64,000 nt of DNA from the NCBI GenBank assembly GCA_020073015.1, contig JAIQFZ010000028.1, forward strand, positions 1 to 64,000. Reading direction: 5' to 3'. Below the pieces are notes generated by a model that did not search any database, was not told where the DNA came from, and worked only from the letters and a program-made list of their open reading frames with translations. Positions 19,144 to 27,628 of the stretch are shown piece by piece. Position numbers and translations under genes: made by a program. The first letter of the stretch is position 1. Each line of letters starts with the position of its first letter. Source of the stretch: Terriglobia bacterium (GTDB lineage Bacteria > Acidobacteriota > Terriglobia > Terriglobales > Acidobacteriaceae).

Positions 19144-19614
19144 TTGCCCGCATCCCGCCCCAATCTCCTGCGCGCCTGGTGGCCAGCCATCGTCTGGATC
19201 GGCCTGATCACGTTTGAATCCACCGATTTCTTCTCGTCGCAGAATACCGGGAGCATGCTGTATGCGCTCCTGACGCGCCTGTTCGGCGAAATCAATTTCT
19301 ACGATTTCCTTGTTTTCCATCACTACCTCCGCAAGACCGGACACGTCCTGGGCTACGGCATGCTGAGCCTGCTGATGCTACGGGGATGGTCCGCGACATT
19401 CGGCTACGTGCATGCATGGATGTGGCGCACGGCACTGCTGGCCTGGGTTGGGACCGCCTTCGTCGCCTCGATGGATGAATGGCACCAGAGTTTCATTCCG
19501 TCGCGCACCGGCAACGCCAGGGACGTTCTGCTCGATAGCGCCGCCGGACTGATCTTTCTGCTGATCGCCCACATCTGGCTGCGCCGATCCGCCACGGCTG
19601 AGCAAGCTGCCTGA
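19144..19614 (+). CDS. VanZ-like membrane protein
   Basis: A 156-residue protein with about four membrane segments and the VanZ-family motif SMDEWHQSFIPSRTGNARDV followed by LLDSAAG. VanZ-like proteins are associated with lipid II or glycopeptide tolerance in some bacteria, but most, like this one, have no assigned role. TTG 19144 is preferred because GGAAG at 19131-19135 is at the right distance and it begins just after the guaB stop; the longer frame from 19000 overlaps guaB by 131 nt. Confidence 0.8.
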   Translation: MPASRPNLLRAWWPAIVWIGLITFESTDFFSSQNTGSMLYALLTRLFGEINFYDFLVFHHYLRKTGHVLGYGMLSLLMLRGWSATFGYVHAWMWRTALLAWVGTAFVASMDEWHQSFIPSRTGNARDVLLDSAAGLIFLLIAHIWLRRSATAEQAA

Positions 19615-19640
19615 TTTGCGGCGAACTACAGATCCCTCCC

Positions 19641-19668
19641 CTTCGCCTTCGCTCAGGGTCGGGATGGC
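19641..19668. repeat. CCTTCGCTCAGG repeat copy
   Basis: CCTTCGCCTTCGCTCAGGGT followed by CGGGATG is a member of the CCTTCGCTCAGGATG family also seen at 13860, 23933 and 46953. It lies in the 184-nt gap between the VanZ-like gene and the convergent transporter gene. Confidence 0.55.
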
Positions 19669-19798
19669 AGGAATCTCGCGAATTGAGAGTGCAGCGCAGG
19701 GTCTTGCCGTCACCACGGACTCTGTTGGATCAGCACGAGAAGGGAAGGGCACGGCACGAGTTTAGTCGTGCCATCAAGGCGTCGCGATAAACAGCGCC

Positions 19799-21055
19799 TT
19801 AGCGCCCGAGGTGAGCTTCCTTGCCCGCCGCTGGACGTGCCAGCAGCGCCACCGCCGACACCGCTGCAATTCCCGCCGAAAGATAAAACGGCACCGGCGC
19901 TCCATAGACCTTCCATAACTCACCGGTGATCACGCTGGCCAGCAGGGTCGTCAGGCTGGTCACGAAAAAGTAAATTCCCAGCGCGCGTCCGCGCACTTCG
20001 GGTGCCACCGTCTCCACCACCAGCGCTTTGAGCACGGGATTGGTCAGCGCGTAGAACAGTCCGTAGCAGGCCATCGTCAGCCAGATTGCCCGTCGAGACG
20101 GCGCCATCGCAAACACGAAATACACCCCCGCGAAGACAAAGTATCCGGCCGCTGCAATGGTGGAGCGTGAGAAGCGGTCGCTGAATGTTCCGGCCGGCCA
20201 GGAAAGCAGTGTGTACATGATGTTGAACACCAACCCCAGCAACGGCGCTTCCGACGCCGGAATGCCCACGTTCCCCGCCCGCAATACCAGAAACATGTCG
20301 CTCGAGTTGCCCAGTGAAAACAGCGTGACCACCCCGAGCACATAGTAAAATCCGCCCGGCAATCGGAGCCGTATGCCGGACTCTGGCAGTGTGCCCACCG
20401 CGACGGAGTTGGGTCTGGCGGGAGCGTCACTGTGCTCGTCATCGGAAACCGAAGCCGTGCCGCCCCTTCCTGCGCGATGCACCTCCCGGATGCCGAACCA
20501 GGCCACCAGCACGCATAGCGCGCCCGGCACTGCTGCTGCCCCAAACACGCCGCGCATTCCAAAGTGTCCGATCAGCGCCAGTGCCGCCAGCGGCCCGGCG
20601 ATCGCGCCCGCCGAATCCATCGCCTGAATCAGCCCGTAGGCCGAGCCGATCCGTGACTGGTCCACCGATTCCGCCACCATCACATCGCGCGCAGTCCCGC
20701 GAATCCCTTTGGCGAAGCGATCGGCAAAACGAATCCCCAGGATCTGCCACCACGAAGAAACCGCTGCCAGCAAAGGCTTCACCGCGTTGGCGACGAAGTA
20801 TCCGCCTACCACGATCGGCTTGCGGCGGGGAACACGGTCCGAAAGATACCCGGAGAACAATTTCGCAAACGATGCGACACTCTCCGCGAGGCCTTCGATG
20901 ATCCCCAACTGCGCCGGTCCCGCGCCGAGCGACGCTAGGAACGCCGGCAGCACCCAATACGCCATCTCGCTGGCCGTGTCGTTGAGAAACGACGTCAGCC
21001 CGAAGGCATAAACATTGCGCGGAGTGGTTTGCTGTGGGGGAGGTCCCTTCGGCAC
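19799..21055 (-). CDS. MFS transporter
   Basis: A 418-residue inner-membrane protein with the 12-helix pattern of the major facilitator superfamily. The loop 2-3 motif appears as GYLSDRVPRRKPIVVGG and a second copy in the C-terminal half as AGTFSDRFSRSTI. The substrate is unknown. GTG at 21055 was chosen because the open frame further upstream encodes the AGCCAAGAGCC word repeat; no clear ribosome-binding site supports it, so the start is uncertain. Confidence 0.8.
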   Translation of the reverse strand: MPKGPPPQQTTPRNVYAFGLTSFLNDTASEMAYWVLPAFLASLGAGPAQLGIIEGLAESVASFAKLFSGYLSDRVPRRKPIVVGGYFVANAVKPLLAAVSSWWQILGIRFADRFAKGIRGTARDVMVAESVDQSRIGSAYGLIQAMDSAGAIAGPLAALALIGHFGMRGVFGAAAVPGALCVLVAWFGIREVHRAGRGGTASVSDDEHSDAPARPNSVAVGTLPESGIRLRLPGGFYYVLGVVTLFSLGNSSDMFLVLRAGNVGIPASEAPLLGLVFNIMYTLLSWPAGTFSDRFSRSTIAAAGYFVFAGVYFVFAMAPSRRAIWLTMACYGLFYALTNPVLKALVVETVAPEVRGRALGIYFFVTSLTTLLASVITGELWKVYGAPVPFYLSAGIAAVSAVALLARPAAGKEAHLGR

Positions 21056-21095
21056 GTAGTGAACATAGCATGGGACGGGCTTTAGGCTTTCGGCG

Positions 21096-21142
21096 CTGGG
21101 CGCTTGACTCCGAAAGCCAAGAGCCAATAGCCAAGAGCCGCT
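21096..21142. repeat. short-word repeat between MFS and DUF2203 genes
   Basis: GGCGCTTGACTCCGAAAGCC is followed by AAGAGCCAATAGCCAAGAGC, iterated AAGAGCC/AATAGCC words. It lies in the divergent promoter region of the two genes. Confidence 0.55.
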
Positions 21143-21166
21143 TTCCATCCGTTAGAATAGAAGTCG

Positions 21167-21604
21167 ATGTCCGACCGCACCTTCACCCTTGACGAAGCAC
21201 AGACCCTGCTTCCCATCCTCGAATCGCTTCTCAAGCAAGCGATCCAGGGCAAGAAGCTGATTGAAGAAGTGGATGCCGAACTGCAGGAGACCGCGCACCG
21301 CGTCTTCCTCAACGGCGGCACGCTGGTGAACGTGGTCCATCTGGCGCGGCGCAAGGCCGAGCGCGAGAAGGCGATTCGGCGCATCAAGGACGCAGTCGCC
21401 GAAATCGATGCCACCGGTGTGCAGGTCAAAGACCTCGATGTCGGCTTGCTCGACTTTCCTTGCCAGGTTGAGGGCGAGATCATCCTGCTCTGCTGGAAGC
21501 TGGGCGAGGAGAAAATCACGCACTGGCACAGCACCAGCGAAGGCTTTGCCGGACGCAAACCCATCGACGATCGCATCGCCAACGCCGGCAAGAAACAGAA
21601 ATAG
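21167..21604 (+). CDS. DUF2203 family protein
   Basis: A 145-residue cytoplasmic protein matching DUF2203: N-terminal FTLDEAQTLLPILESLL, central VQVKDLDVGLLDFPCQVEGE, then ILLCWKLGEEKITHWHSTSE and GFAGRKPID. The function of the family is not known. The middle section is a predicted coiled coil. Confidence 0.85.
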   Translation: MSDRTFTLDEAQTLLPILESLLKQAIQGKKLIEEVDAELQETAHRVFLNGGTLVNVVHLARRKAEREKAIRRIKDAVAEIDATGVQVKDLDVGLLDFPCQVEGEIILLCWKLGEEKITHWHSTSEGFAGRKPIDDRIANAGKKQK

Positions 21605-21928
21605 ATCGGGCTTTGGGCTCTGGGCCATCGGAAGCCCGTTCTTTGCTCCAGCGCAAATACTCTTCTGAACGAGCGGGCTACGCTTTAATGGTCTGTCGGG
21701 TGCCGTCCCCTGGTTCCCGAGCCCGCATCCCCAGCGGGGCAGCGGATTGGCCGTCAGATGCGGCCGGGCGGAAAATCGCCTGCAAGTTATGCCCGTCCTC
21801 AACGTTCCTTGTGATGACCACGGCGGGACAATATGTCCGTAGTATGGGGACGACTCCAGACATGTACTAGCGGCGACCCGGGCAGGGCCGGGCATTCTGC
21901 TAAAATCAGGGTTCCGAGGCGATTCGTT
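21605..21928. other. intergenic region without recognised gene
   Basis: 324 nt with no convincing ORF. GGGCTTTGGGCTCTGGGCCA near the left edge resembles the word repeats. No promoter or terminator is claimed. Confidence 0.4.
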
Positions 21929-22573
21929 ATGTTGACTGGGCGCAAAATTCCGTTGACCCTTGCTTTTGCGGTGTTGGTTGTCCTGGCTTTTGGCGCCGGT
22001 TGCCATGGGTTCTTTGTGGACCCAGTGCTGACTTCGATCGCAGTGGGGCCGGCCAATCCGACCATCCCTGTGTCGACCGGAACTCCTCCGACCCCTAGTA
22101 CTCAACAATTTACGGCAGTGGGCACTTTCGATGACGGCAGTACCAGCAGTACCCCGGTCACATGGTCTAGCAGCAAATCGACTACAGTTGCCAGCATTGG
22201 CTCTTCATCCGGACTCGCGACCGCCATCGACGTTGGCGAAACGACGATTACCGCTACCTCGACAAAAAACCCGACGATCGCTAACAACACCACGCTTACA
22301 GTTGTTCCGGCGAACATTACTTCCATTACCCTTTCTGGAGCGTGCGGTCAATCGGTTCAACAGGGCGTTGTGTTCGAGTTGTTGGCAAAGGATCAAAGTG
22401 GGAACGATATCAGCGGTTCTATTACCACCTGGACCTTCACTGCGCACGGAACCGGCACGACGGAGACTGGCTTTACGTTAGGTACGCCTGACGCTGGCGG
22501 GCAGCCCTTCACGGCCACACTGAACCCGCTTCCGCCGTCGTTTCCGTTTCCGTCGATGTCGTCGCGAGCTTGA
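21929..22573 (+). CDS. secreted bacterial Ig-like (BIG2-type) protein, possibly frameshifted at the end
   Basis: ATG 21929 follows GAGG at 21916. The N-terminus LTLAFAVLVVLAFGAGC is a signal sequence with a candidate lipidation Cys, although position -3 is not Leu. Residues about 25-115 resemble a BIG2 repeat (LTSIAVGPANPTIPV, QQFTAVGTFDDGSTSS, VTWSSS, GLATAIDVGETTITATS). After QPFTATLN the frame becomes Pro-rich. From about 22520 the -1 frame reads PASAVVSVSVDVVASLKIGS and continues to TAG 22630, which looks like a genuine beta-strand end, so one base may be missing or extra. Confidence 0.6.
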   Translation: MLTGRKIPLTLAFAVLVVLAFGAGCHGFFVDPVLTSIAVGPANPTIPVSTGTPPTPSTQQFTAVGTFDDGSTSSTPVTWSSSKSTTVASIGSSSGLATAIDVGETTITATSTKNPTIANNTTLTVVPANITSITLSGACGQSVQQGVVFELLAKDQSGNDISGSITTWTFTAHGTGTTETGFTLGTPDAGGQPFTATLNPLPPSFPFPSMSSRA

Positions 22574-22750
22574 AGATCGGTAGCACTACTATTTCTTCGA
22601 CTGCGCTTTGCCAGCTTTCGTTCTCGCAATAGGCAGTGCGAACGATCACGTTAGACCTTCCCTGAGAAACGCTCCAACTTCCCATCCATGTGGGCACGAC
22701 CCCCCGTTCGTCCTCAACCGCTCCTCCTCGCGTTATGATCATGGGTTGCC

Positions 22751-23815
22751 ATGCCCAACATCAACTGCATAGGAATCTGCACCGGGGGCGGAGACGCTCC
22801 GGGACTGAACGCCGTCATTCGTGCGGCGGTGAAATCTGCCATCCTCAAGTACAAATGGAAGGTCATCGGCATTCCCGATGGCTTTGACGGCCTGATCTGG
22901 CCGGAGCGCTCGCACGAACTCACGCTCAAAGACGTCAGCGGCATTCTGCCGCGGGGCGGCACGATTCTCGGCACCACCAACCGCGGCGATCCTTTCCACT
23001 ACAAGACCATCGAAAACGGCCAGGAAGTGGTGCGCGATATTTCCGACCAGGTGATTGCCAGCGCGAAGAAGCTCGGCATCGACGCCGTTATTTCGATTGG
23101 CGGCGACGGTTCGATGAAGATCGCGCTTGACCTGTTCAAGAAAGGCATGCCGATTGTCGGTGTGCCCAAGACCATTGACAACGATCTCTCCGCCACGGAA
23201 GTGACGTTCGGCTTCGACACCGCGCTGCACACGGCCACCGATGCGGTCGACAAGATCCACACCACCGCCGAATCGCATCATCGCGTGATGGTCGTGGAAG
23301 TCATGGGCCGCGATGCGGGTTGGATCGCGCTCGAGGCGGGCATCGCGGGCGGGGCGCACATCATTCTGATTCCGGAGATTGCCTTCAGCATTGAAAAAAT
23401 CTGCCAGCACCTGGCGGCGCGCGAGAAGTACGGCAAGCGCTTCACGATCATGGTGGTGGCCGAGGGCATCAAACTGCCGCCGGAGATGAAACAAATGTCG
23501 CGGACCTTCGCGGTTGGCAACATGATTGGCGATGCCATCGGGCTGATGTCGCGCAAAGAGGTGCGGGTCAGCGTGCTGGGGCATATCCAGCGCGGCGGTT
23601 CGCCCTCGCCCTACGACCGCATTCTGGCCACGCGCTTTGGGGTGGGTGCGGTGGACCTGATTGCGGCGGGTGGCTTCGGGAAAATGGTCTGCCTCCAGCA
23701 GGAGTCCATTCGCGCGGTCATGATTGCGGACGCGGTGGGAAAAATGAAGACGGTGGATCCGGCCGGCGAGATTGTGCGCGCGGCGCGGGCGATCGGCATC
23801 AGCTTTGGGGATTGA
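22751..23815 (+). CDS. pfkA: 6-phosphofructokinase, ATP-type group III
   Basis: Phosphorylates fructose-6-phosphate in glycolysis. GGDGS at residues 117-121 and PKTIDND at 139-145 give Gly at the position 104 equivalent and Lys at the 124 equivalent. The Gly predicts ATP rather than PPi as donor, and the G/K pair is the group III pattern known from actinobacterial ATP-PFKs. VMGRDAGWIALEAGIAGGA and GHIQRGGSPSPYDR are further signatures. 354 residues. Confidence 0.92.
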   Translation: MPNINCIGICTGGGDAPGLNAVIRAAVKSAILKYKWKVIGIPDGFDGLIWPERSHELTLKDVSGILPRGGTILGTTNRGDPFHYKTIENGQEVVRDISDQVIASAKKLGIDAVISIGGDGSMKIALDLFKKGMPIVGVPKTIDNDLSATEVTFGFDTALHTATDAVDKIHTTAESHHRVMVVEVMGRDAGWIALEAGIAGGAHIILIPEIAFSIEKICQHLAAREKYGKRFTIMVVAEGIKLPPEMKQMSRTFAVGNMIGDAIGLMSRKEVRVSVLGHIQRGGSPSPYDRILATRFGVGAVDLIAAGGFGKMVCLQQESIRAVMIADAVGKMKTVDPAGEIVRAARAIGISFGD

Positions 23816-24046
23816 GAGCTACGAGCCGCGAGCTACGAGCAGACAAGAACTCGCTGGTTGCTGGTCAAGATCTCACGCGGGTTGCCTCGTTGTTCTGGCA
23901 GAGTGACGAGAGGGTGCGGGCGGAATGCATGGATCCTTCGCTTCGCTCAGGATGACAGACGGTAAGGGAGTGATGAGGTGGGCAACCCGTTCGCTCGCCT
24001 TCGAATTGCTCTGCCCAAGAGCCAAGAGCCAAGAGCCAAGAGCCAA
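23816..24046. repeat. mixed repeat block, pfkA to SH3 lipoprotein gap
   Basis: The 296-nt gap holds GAGCTACGAGCCGCGAGCTA words (23817-23836), an ATCCTTCGCTTCGCTCAGGA copy followed by TGAC (about 23934-23957), and four AAGAGCC units in tandem near 24009-24036. No gene is seen. Confidence 0.65.
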
Positions 24047-24111
24047 AGCCTCCGTCCCTTCGGTGCTACCCTTTTTTCTTCCTTCCCGCGCTATAGTGAA
24101 GGGTTGATCCC

Positions 24112-25146
24112 GTGAAGTTTCTCCCGACATTGCTGCTCCGAGTCGTTGCAGTCGCGCTCTGCGTCTCGGGCGTCGTGTTCCTTGCCGGCTGCAATCGCGG
24201 GCGCGGACGCGTGCTGGAGGTCGCGTACGTTTCGGGCGTGCAGGTCAACCTGCGCGACCGGGTGGCAGTGGCGTATGAAAAAGCCGGGGTGGTGAAGAAC
24301 GGCGATCGCGTGGAGGTGCTCGATCACGACCGGCGCTTCGTCAAGGTACGGACCGCGGCGGGCGTTACGGGTTGGATGGAGCAACGGTACCTGGTCAGCC
24401 AGCAGGTGTTCGATCAGTTGCAGAGGCTGACGAAAGAGAACGCGAACGACCCCGTGCAGGGCCAGGCCACGGCGCGCAATGACACCAACCTGCACGTGGA
24501 GCCGGGCCGTGATTCCGAACATCTCTACCAGATTTCGTTGGGGGAGAAAGTGTCGCTGCTGAAGCGCGGTACAGCCCAAAAGCCAGGGGCGGTAATGGCG
24601 CCGCGTCCTGGCGCAAAAGCGGACGAGAAGAAAGAACCGGTGCCGGTGATCGAGGACTGGTGGCTGGTGCGCGACAGCCATGACCGCGTGGGGTGGGTGC
24701 TGGGGCGGATGATCGATCTCGACGTGCCGCTCGAGGTCGCGCAATACGCCGAAGGGCAACGCATTGTCGCCTTCTTCGTGTTGAATGAAGTGCAGGACGG
24801 CGATAAGAAAGTCGCACAATATCTGACCGTGGTCACCGAGCCGAAAGATGGCTTGCCGTTTGACTTCAACCAGATTCGCGTCTTCACCTGGAATGTAAAG
24901 CGTCACCGCTATGAAACGGCGTACCGCGAGCGCATGGAAGGCATATTGCCCGTGACGGTTTCCCAGGAGAACTTTGACAAAGAAGGCGTGTTGCCGGCGT
25001 TCGTGATTCGGGTGCAGGATGAAAAAGGAAATGTCGCCGAACGAAAGTACAAACTCAACACCCCGATCGTGCGGCGCATTTACGCTTCGGGAGAACAACC
25101 GGTTCATCCGTCATCGCCGAAACGAGCGGGGCGGCGCAAGCGATGA
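24112..25146 (+). CDS. lipoprotein with two SH3 domains
   Basis: A 344-residue envelope protein starting at GTG 24112. Residues 1-27 form a signal peptide ending in the lipobox LAGC, so it should be lipid-anchored. Bacterial SH3 folds cover about residues 35-95 (VNLRDRVAVAYEKAGVVKNG, GVTGWMEQRYL) and about 118-205 (NLHVEPGRDSE, WWLVRDSHDRVGWVLGRMID). The C-terminal 130 residues are unassigned. SH3b domains commonly bind peptidoglycan; the specific role is unknown. Confidence 0.8.
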   Translation: MKFLPTLLLRVVAVALCVSGVVFLAGCNRGRGRVLEVAYVSGVQVNLRDRVAVAYEKAGVVKNGDRVEVLDHDRRFVKVRTAAGVTGWMEQRYLVSQQVFDQLQRLTKENANDPVQGQATARNDTNLHVEPGRDSEHLYQISLGEKVSLLKRGTAQKPGAVMAPRPGAKADEKKEPVPVIEDWWLVRDSHDRVGWVLGRMIDLDVPLEVAQYAEGQRIVAFFVLNEVQDGDKKVAQYLTVVTEPKDGLPFDFNQIRVFTWNVKRHRYETAYRERMEGILPVTVSQENFDKEGVLPAFVIRVQDEKGNVAERKYKLNTPIVRRIYASGEQPVHPSSPKRAGRRKR

Positions 25147-25604
25147 CACTGTCGCATGCTAGGCCTTGGCGCTGGTGTGCCAGGCTTTAGGATTCTGATA
25201 ATTTCTTGTTCATGAAGAAACCATGACCTAGAACATCACAGAATCTCTTTGAGTACATGAAAGACAAAATTGCCGCAGTGATGAACAACGAAGAGATCCG
25301 CTCTGCGCTCCAACAGGACACATAAGCAGCGGATCTTTCCAATCGAAGGCGTCCCTCGGGCGCTAATGCGTGGACAAAGTCTAAACACGTAACGGCACGC
25401 CTGCAGTCTTGCCCTTCCAAAAGCGCCAAAAATCAGAACTCTCAGCAGCCCACCATCGTGAATTCCAACCGCCCTTCTGCACGAAGGGCTCAGCTTCTAC
25501 CTCAATGATCTAAGCCCACGCGCCCGAGTGTCGATAGAACTTAGGATGGCTCATCGCAGCGTTCCTGATGTTTGACGAGCCTCGCGACTTAGTCAAGGGA
25601 GAAT
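25147..25604. other. intergenic region without clear gene
   Basis: 458 nt, less GC-rich than the surroundings. A short frame MKDKIAAVMNNEEIRSALQQ (from 25257) and fragments around it could be gene remnants, but nothing is long enough to support a call. Confidence 0.4.
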
Positions 25605-26861
25605 ATGCGTCGACGAACCGTCCTATTGCTATCGATTTGCCTATGCGCGGCTGGGTTGTCTGTGTGTGCGCAGGAATTCAGGGTCTTTGACCATCCGGTC
25701 CAAATTCACGGGTTCGCCTCGTAGGGGTTCGTCCACACGAACAACAACAACTGGCTGACCATGAACACCAGCAACGTCGGCAGTGGTGAATTCACGGATT
25801 TTGGTGCGAACGCCTCCGTGCAGGTCACCGATAAGTTTCGCATCGGGGCGCAGTTCTACGACCGCAACATTGGCGAGATCGGCAAATGGCGCCCCGCGGT
25901 GGATTGGGCGTACGGGGACTACCGCTTCAAGAACTGGCTCGGCATCCGCGGCGGCAAAATCAAAACCGCACTCGGCTTGTATAACGACACGCAGGACCTG
26001 GGTCTTCTCCAAACCTGGGCAATCCTTCCCCAGGCCATCTACCCTCTGGATTTGCGTTCATCGACGATCTCCCATTTGGGTGGCGATATCTACGGCGCAC
26101 TCAAACTCCCCAAGAAACTGGGTACGCTTTCTTACACCTCCTATGCGGGAGGGCGTCCTCAGGATCCGCATGGCGGGTTTGTCTTAGCCCTGGCATCCGT
26201 CGGACTCACCATGCACAGCTATGGCGGCTGGGTGCAAGGCGAAGACCTGCGGTGGAATACACCGGTCAAGGGGTTGCTGGTCGGCGCATCGTTCATGAAC
26301 CAGCACATCACAGGTGACGGCGTGCTCACCGGATCCAGTTCGGGAATCACATACTTGTCCGGCCTGTTGAAACTCCCGGTCGGATCGTTGGAACGGGAGC
26401 ACTCCAAGAAGGACGACTACTACCAGTACTACGTTGAGTACGCATGGCGCGGGCTGCGGCTGGACGGCGAATATCGCAGAGAGTTTCGCGACGAGTGGGT
26501 AGGGTACTGGGAACCCAGTTCCACGACAATGGCAGTGACCTTTGATGCGATCTCGGATAGTCGAGCCTGGTACGGAGCGGCTGCCTACCGGGTATCGAAG
26601 CGACTGGAACTGGGCACTTACTATTCCCGGTTCATCGCAGATTGGAGAAAGGATCCGTCCCCGCCGACCAACCATGTGTACGACCGAGTAGCGAGTGCAC
26701 GCATCGACTTGACCAATCACTGGTACGCGAAGATCGAAGGTCATTTCATGAATGGGTATGGAGCTTTCGACTCGATCCGCGGTTTCTACGGGCAACAAAA
26801 CCCGAATGGCCTGAAACCCGGCACGAATGCGCTGGTTGTTAGGACCGGTTTCAACTTCTAG
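25605..26861 (+). pseudogene. outer-membrane porin-like protein interrupted by in-frame TAG
   Basis: The gene starts at ATG 25605 after AAGGGAG with a signal peptide (RRRTVLLLSICLCAAGLSVC) and reads VQIHGFAS, then TAG at 25722-25724, then GFVHTNNNNWLTMNTSNVGS in the same frame to 26861. HGFASQGF is a frequent opening of this porin type, so a CAG-to-TAG change is likely. The remaining 378 residues have alternating beta-barrel pattern and end in FNF, the outer-membrane insertion signal. Without readthrough only a 39-residue fragment is made. An internal start at 25761 would lack the signal peptide. Confidence 0.75.
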
Positions 26862-26881
26862 CCTTTGCGGGGCACACGCAA

Positions 26882-27580
26882 ATGAAAACTGTGATGAAGA
26901 ATCCGAATGGCCTCCTCGTAATCGCCAGCCTTACCATCCTGCTGTCGGCCAATGCACTCGCGGGCGACGTCAGAATCATTGCCAATCCGAGTGTCAACGC
27001 GGAAGCGATTTCCGCCAGTGAGATCAAGAGCGTCTTCCTTCAGGAACGGAATTCCCTCCACGACGGCACGCATGTGGAACCGGTGCTCTCGAAGGGAGGG
27101 CCGACTCACGAAGCGTTCTTGAGGGACTATCTCGGCAGAAACGACGATGCGTTGCAGAACTACTACCGCAGCCTGGTGTTCACGGGGAAGGGCTCGATGC
27201 CGAAGGCCCTGCACTCGGATGCAGAGGTCGTTGCCTACGTCGCGAAGACACGAGGTGCAATCGGATATGTAAGTGCCACCGCCGTTGTGGACGGGGTCAA
27301 AACCTTAGCGGTGTATCAGTCCGAAAACGACGGAGCCAGAAAGCTGATCTCCCGGGTCGAACCTGTGTATCCCGGCATTCTGCAGAGCAACCACATCGGC
27401 GGGACCGTGCGACTGAAAGTGACCATTGCCTCAAACGGCAGGGTCGAAGGCGTCGAATTGCTCGGAGGCAACCCGATTCTGGGTGAGGCTGCGATCGCTG
27501 CAGTCCAGAAATAGGTCTACGCCGGCGGCCATTCGCGAACGACGACCGAGGTTAGCATCCCTTTCGACGCCTATCGTTAG
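26882..27580 (+). pseudogene. PstS-like / TonB C-terminal protein with in-frame TAG
   Basis: Signal peptide (residues 1-27, ending ANALA) is followed by a periplasmic substrate-binding-like domain of the small PstS type (VRIIANPSVNAEAISASEIK, VFLQERNSLHDGTHVEPV, GAIGYVSA). From about residue 155 a TonB C-terminal domain begins (VEPVYPGILQSNHIGGTVRL, VEGVELLGGNPILGEAAIAA). TAG at 27512-27514 stands where the conserved Trp of AVQKW is expected; the same frame then continues VYAGGHSRTTTEVSIPFDAY to TAG 27578. A TGG-to-TAG change would remove 22 residues of the final strand. Confidence 0.72.
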
Positions 27581-27601
27581 AGAGTGGCTGTGGGAGTGAG
27601 C

Positions 27602-27628
27602 AAAAAAAGGGAGCGGTATCACGCCGCT
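27602..27628 (-). terminator. candidate terminator after DegT aminotransferase gene
   Basis: On the minus strand AGCGG-CGTGATA-CCGCT is followed by CCC and seven T. The 5-bp stem starts at the stop codon. Modest support. Confidence 0.45.

Noticed and set aside
21056-21148. N-terminal extension of the MFS transporter
   Set aside because: The extra 31 codons translate the AGCCAAGAGCC word repeat and show no conserved residues.
22751-23815. PPi-dependent phosphofructokinase
   Set aside because: The donor-specifying position is Gly in GGDGS rather than Asp in GGDD, so an ATP-type enzyme is more likely despite the Lys in PKTIDND.
24009-24036. Four tandem AAGAGCC units as a CRISPR-like array
   Set aside because: The units are 7 nt, directly adjacent and without spacers; this is a simple word repeat.
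25605-27580. TAG as a sense codon (alternative genetic code)
   Set aside because: TAG terminates rpsJ, rplC, rpsD, guaB, rplQ and others at the expected protein ends, so recoding of all TAG codons is not tenable.
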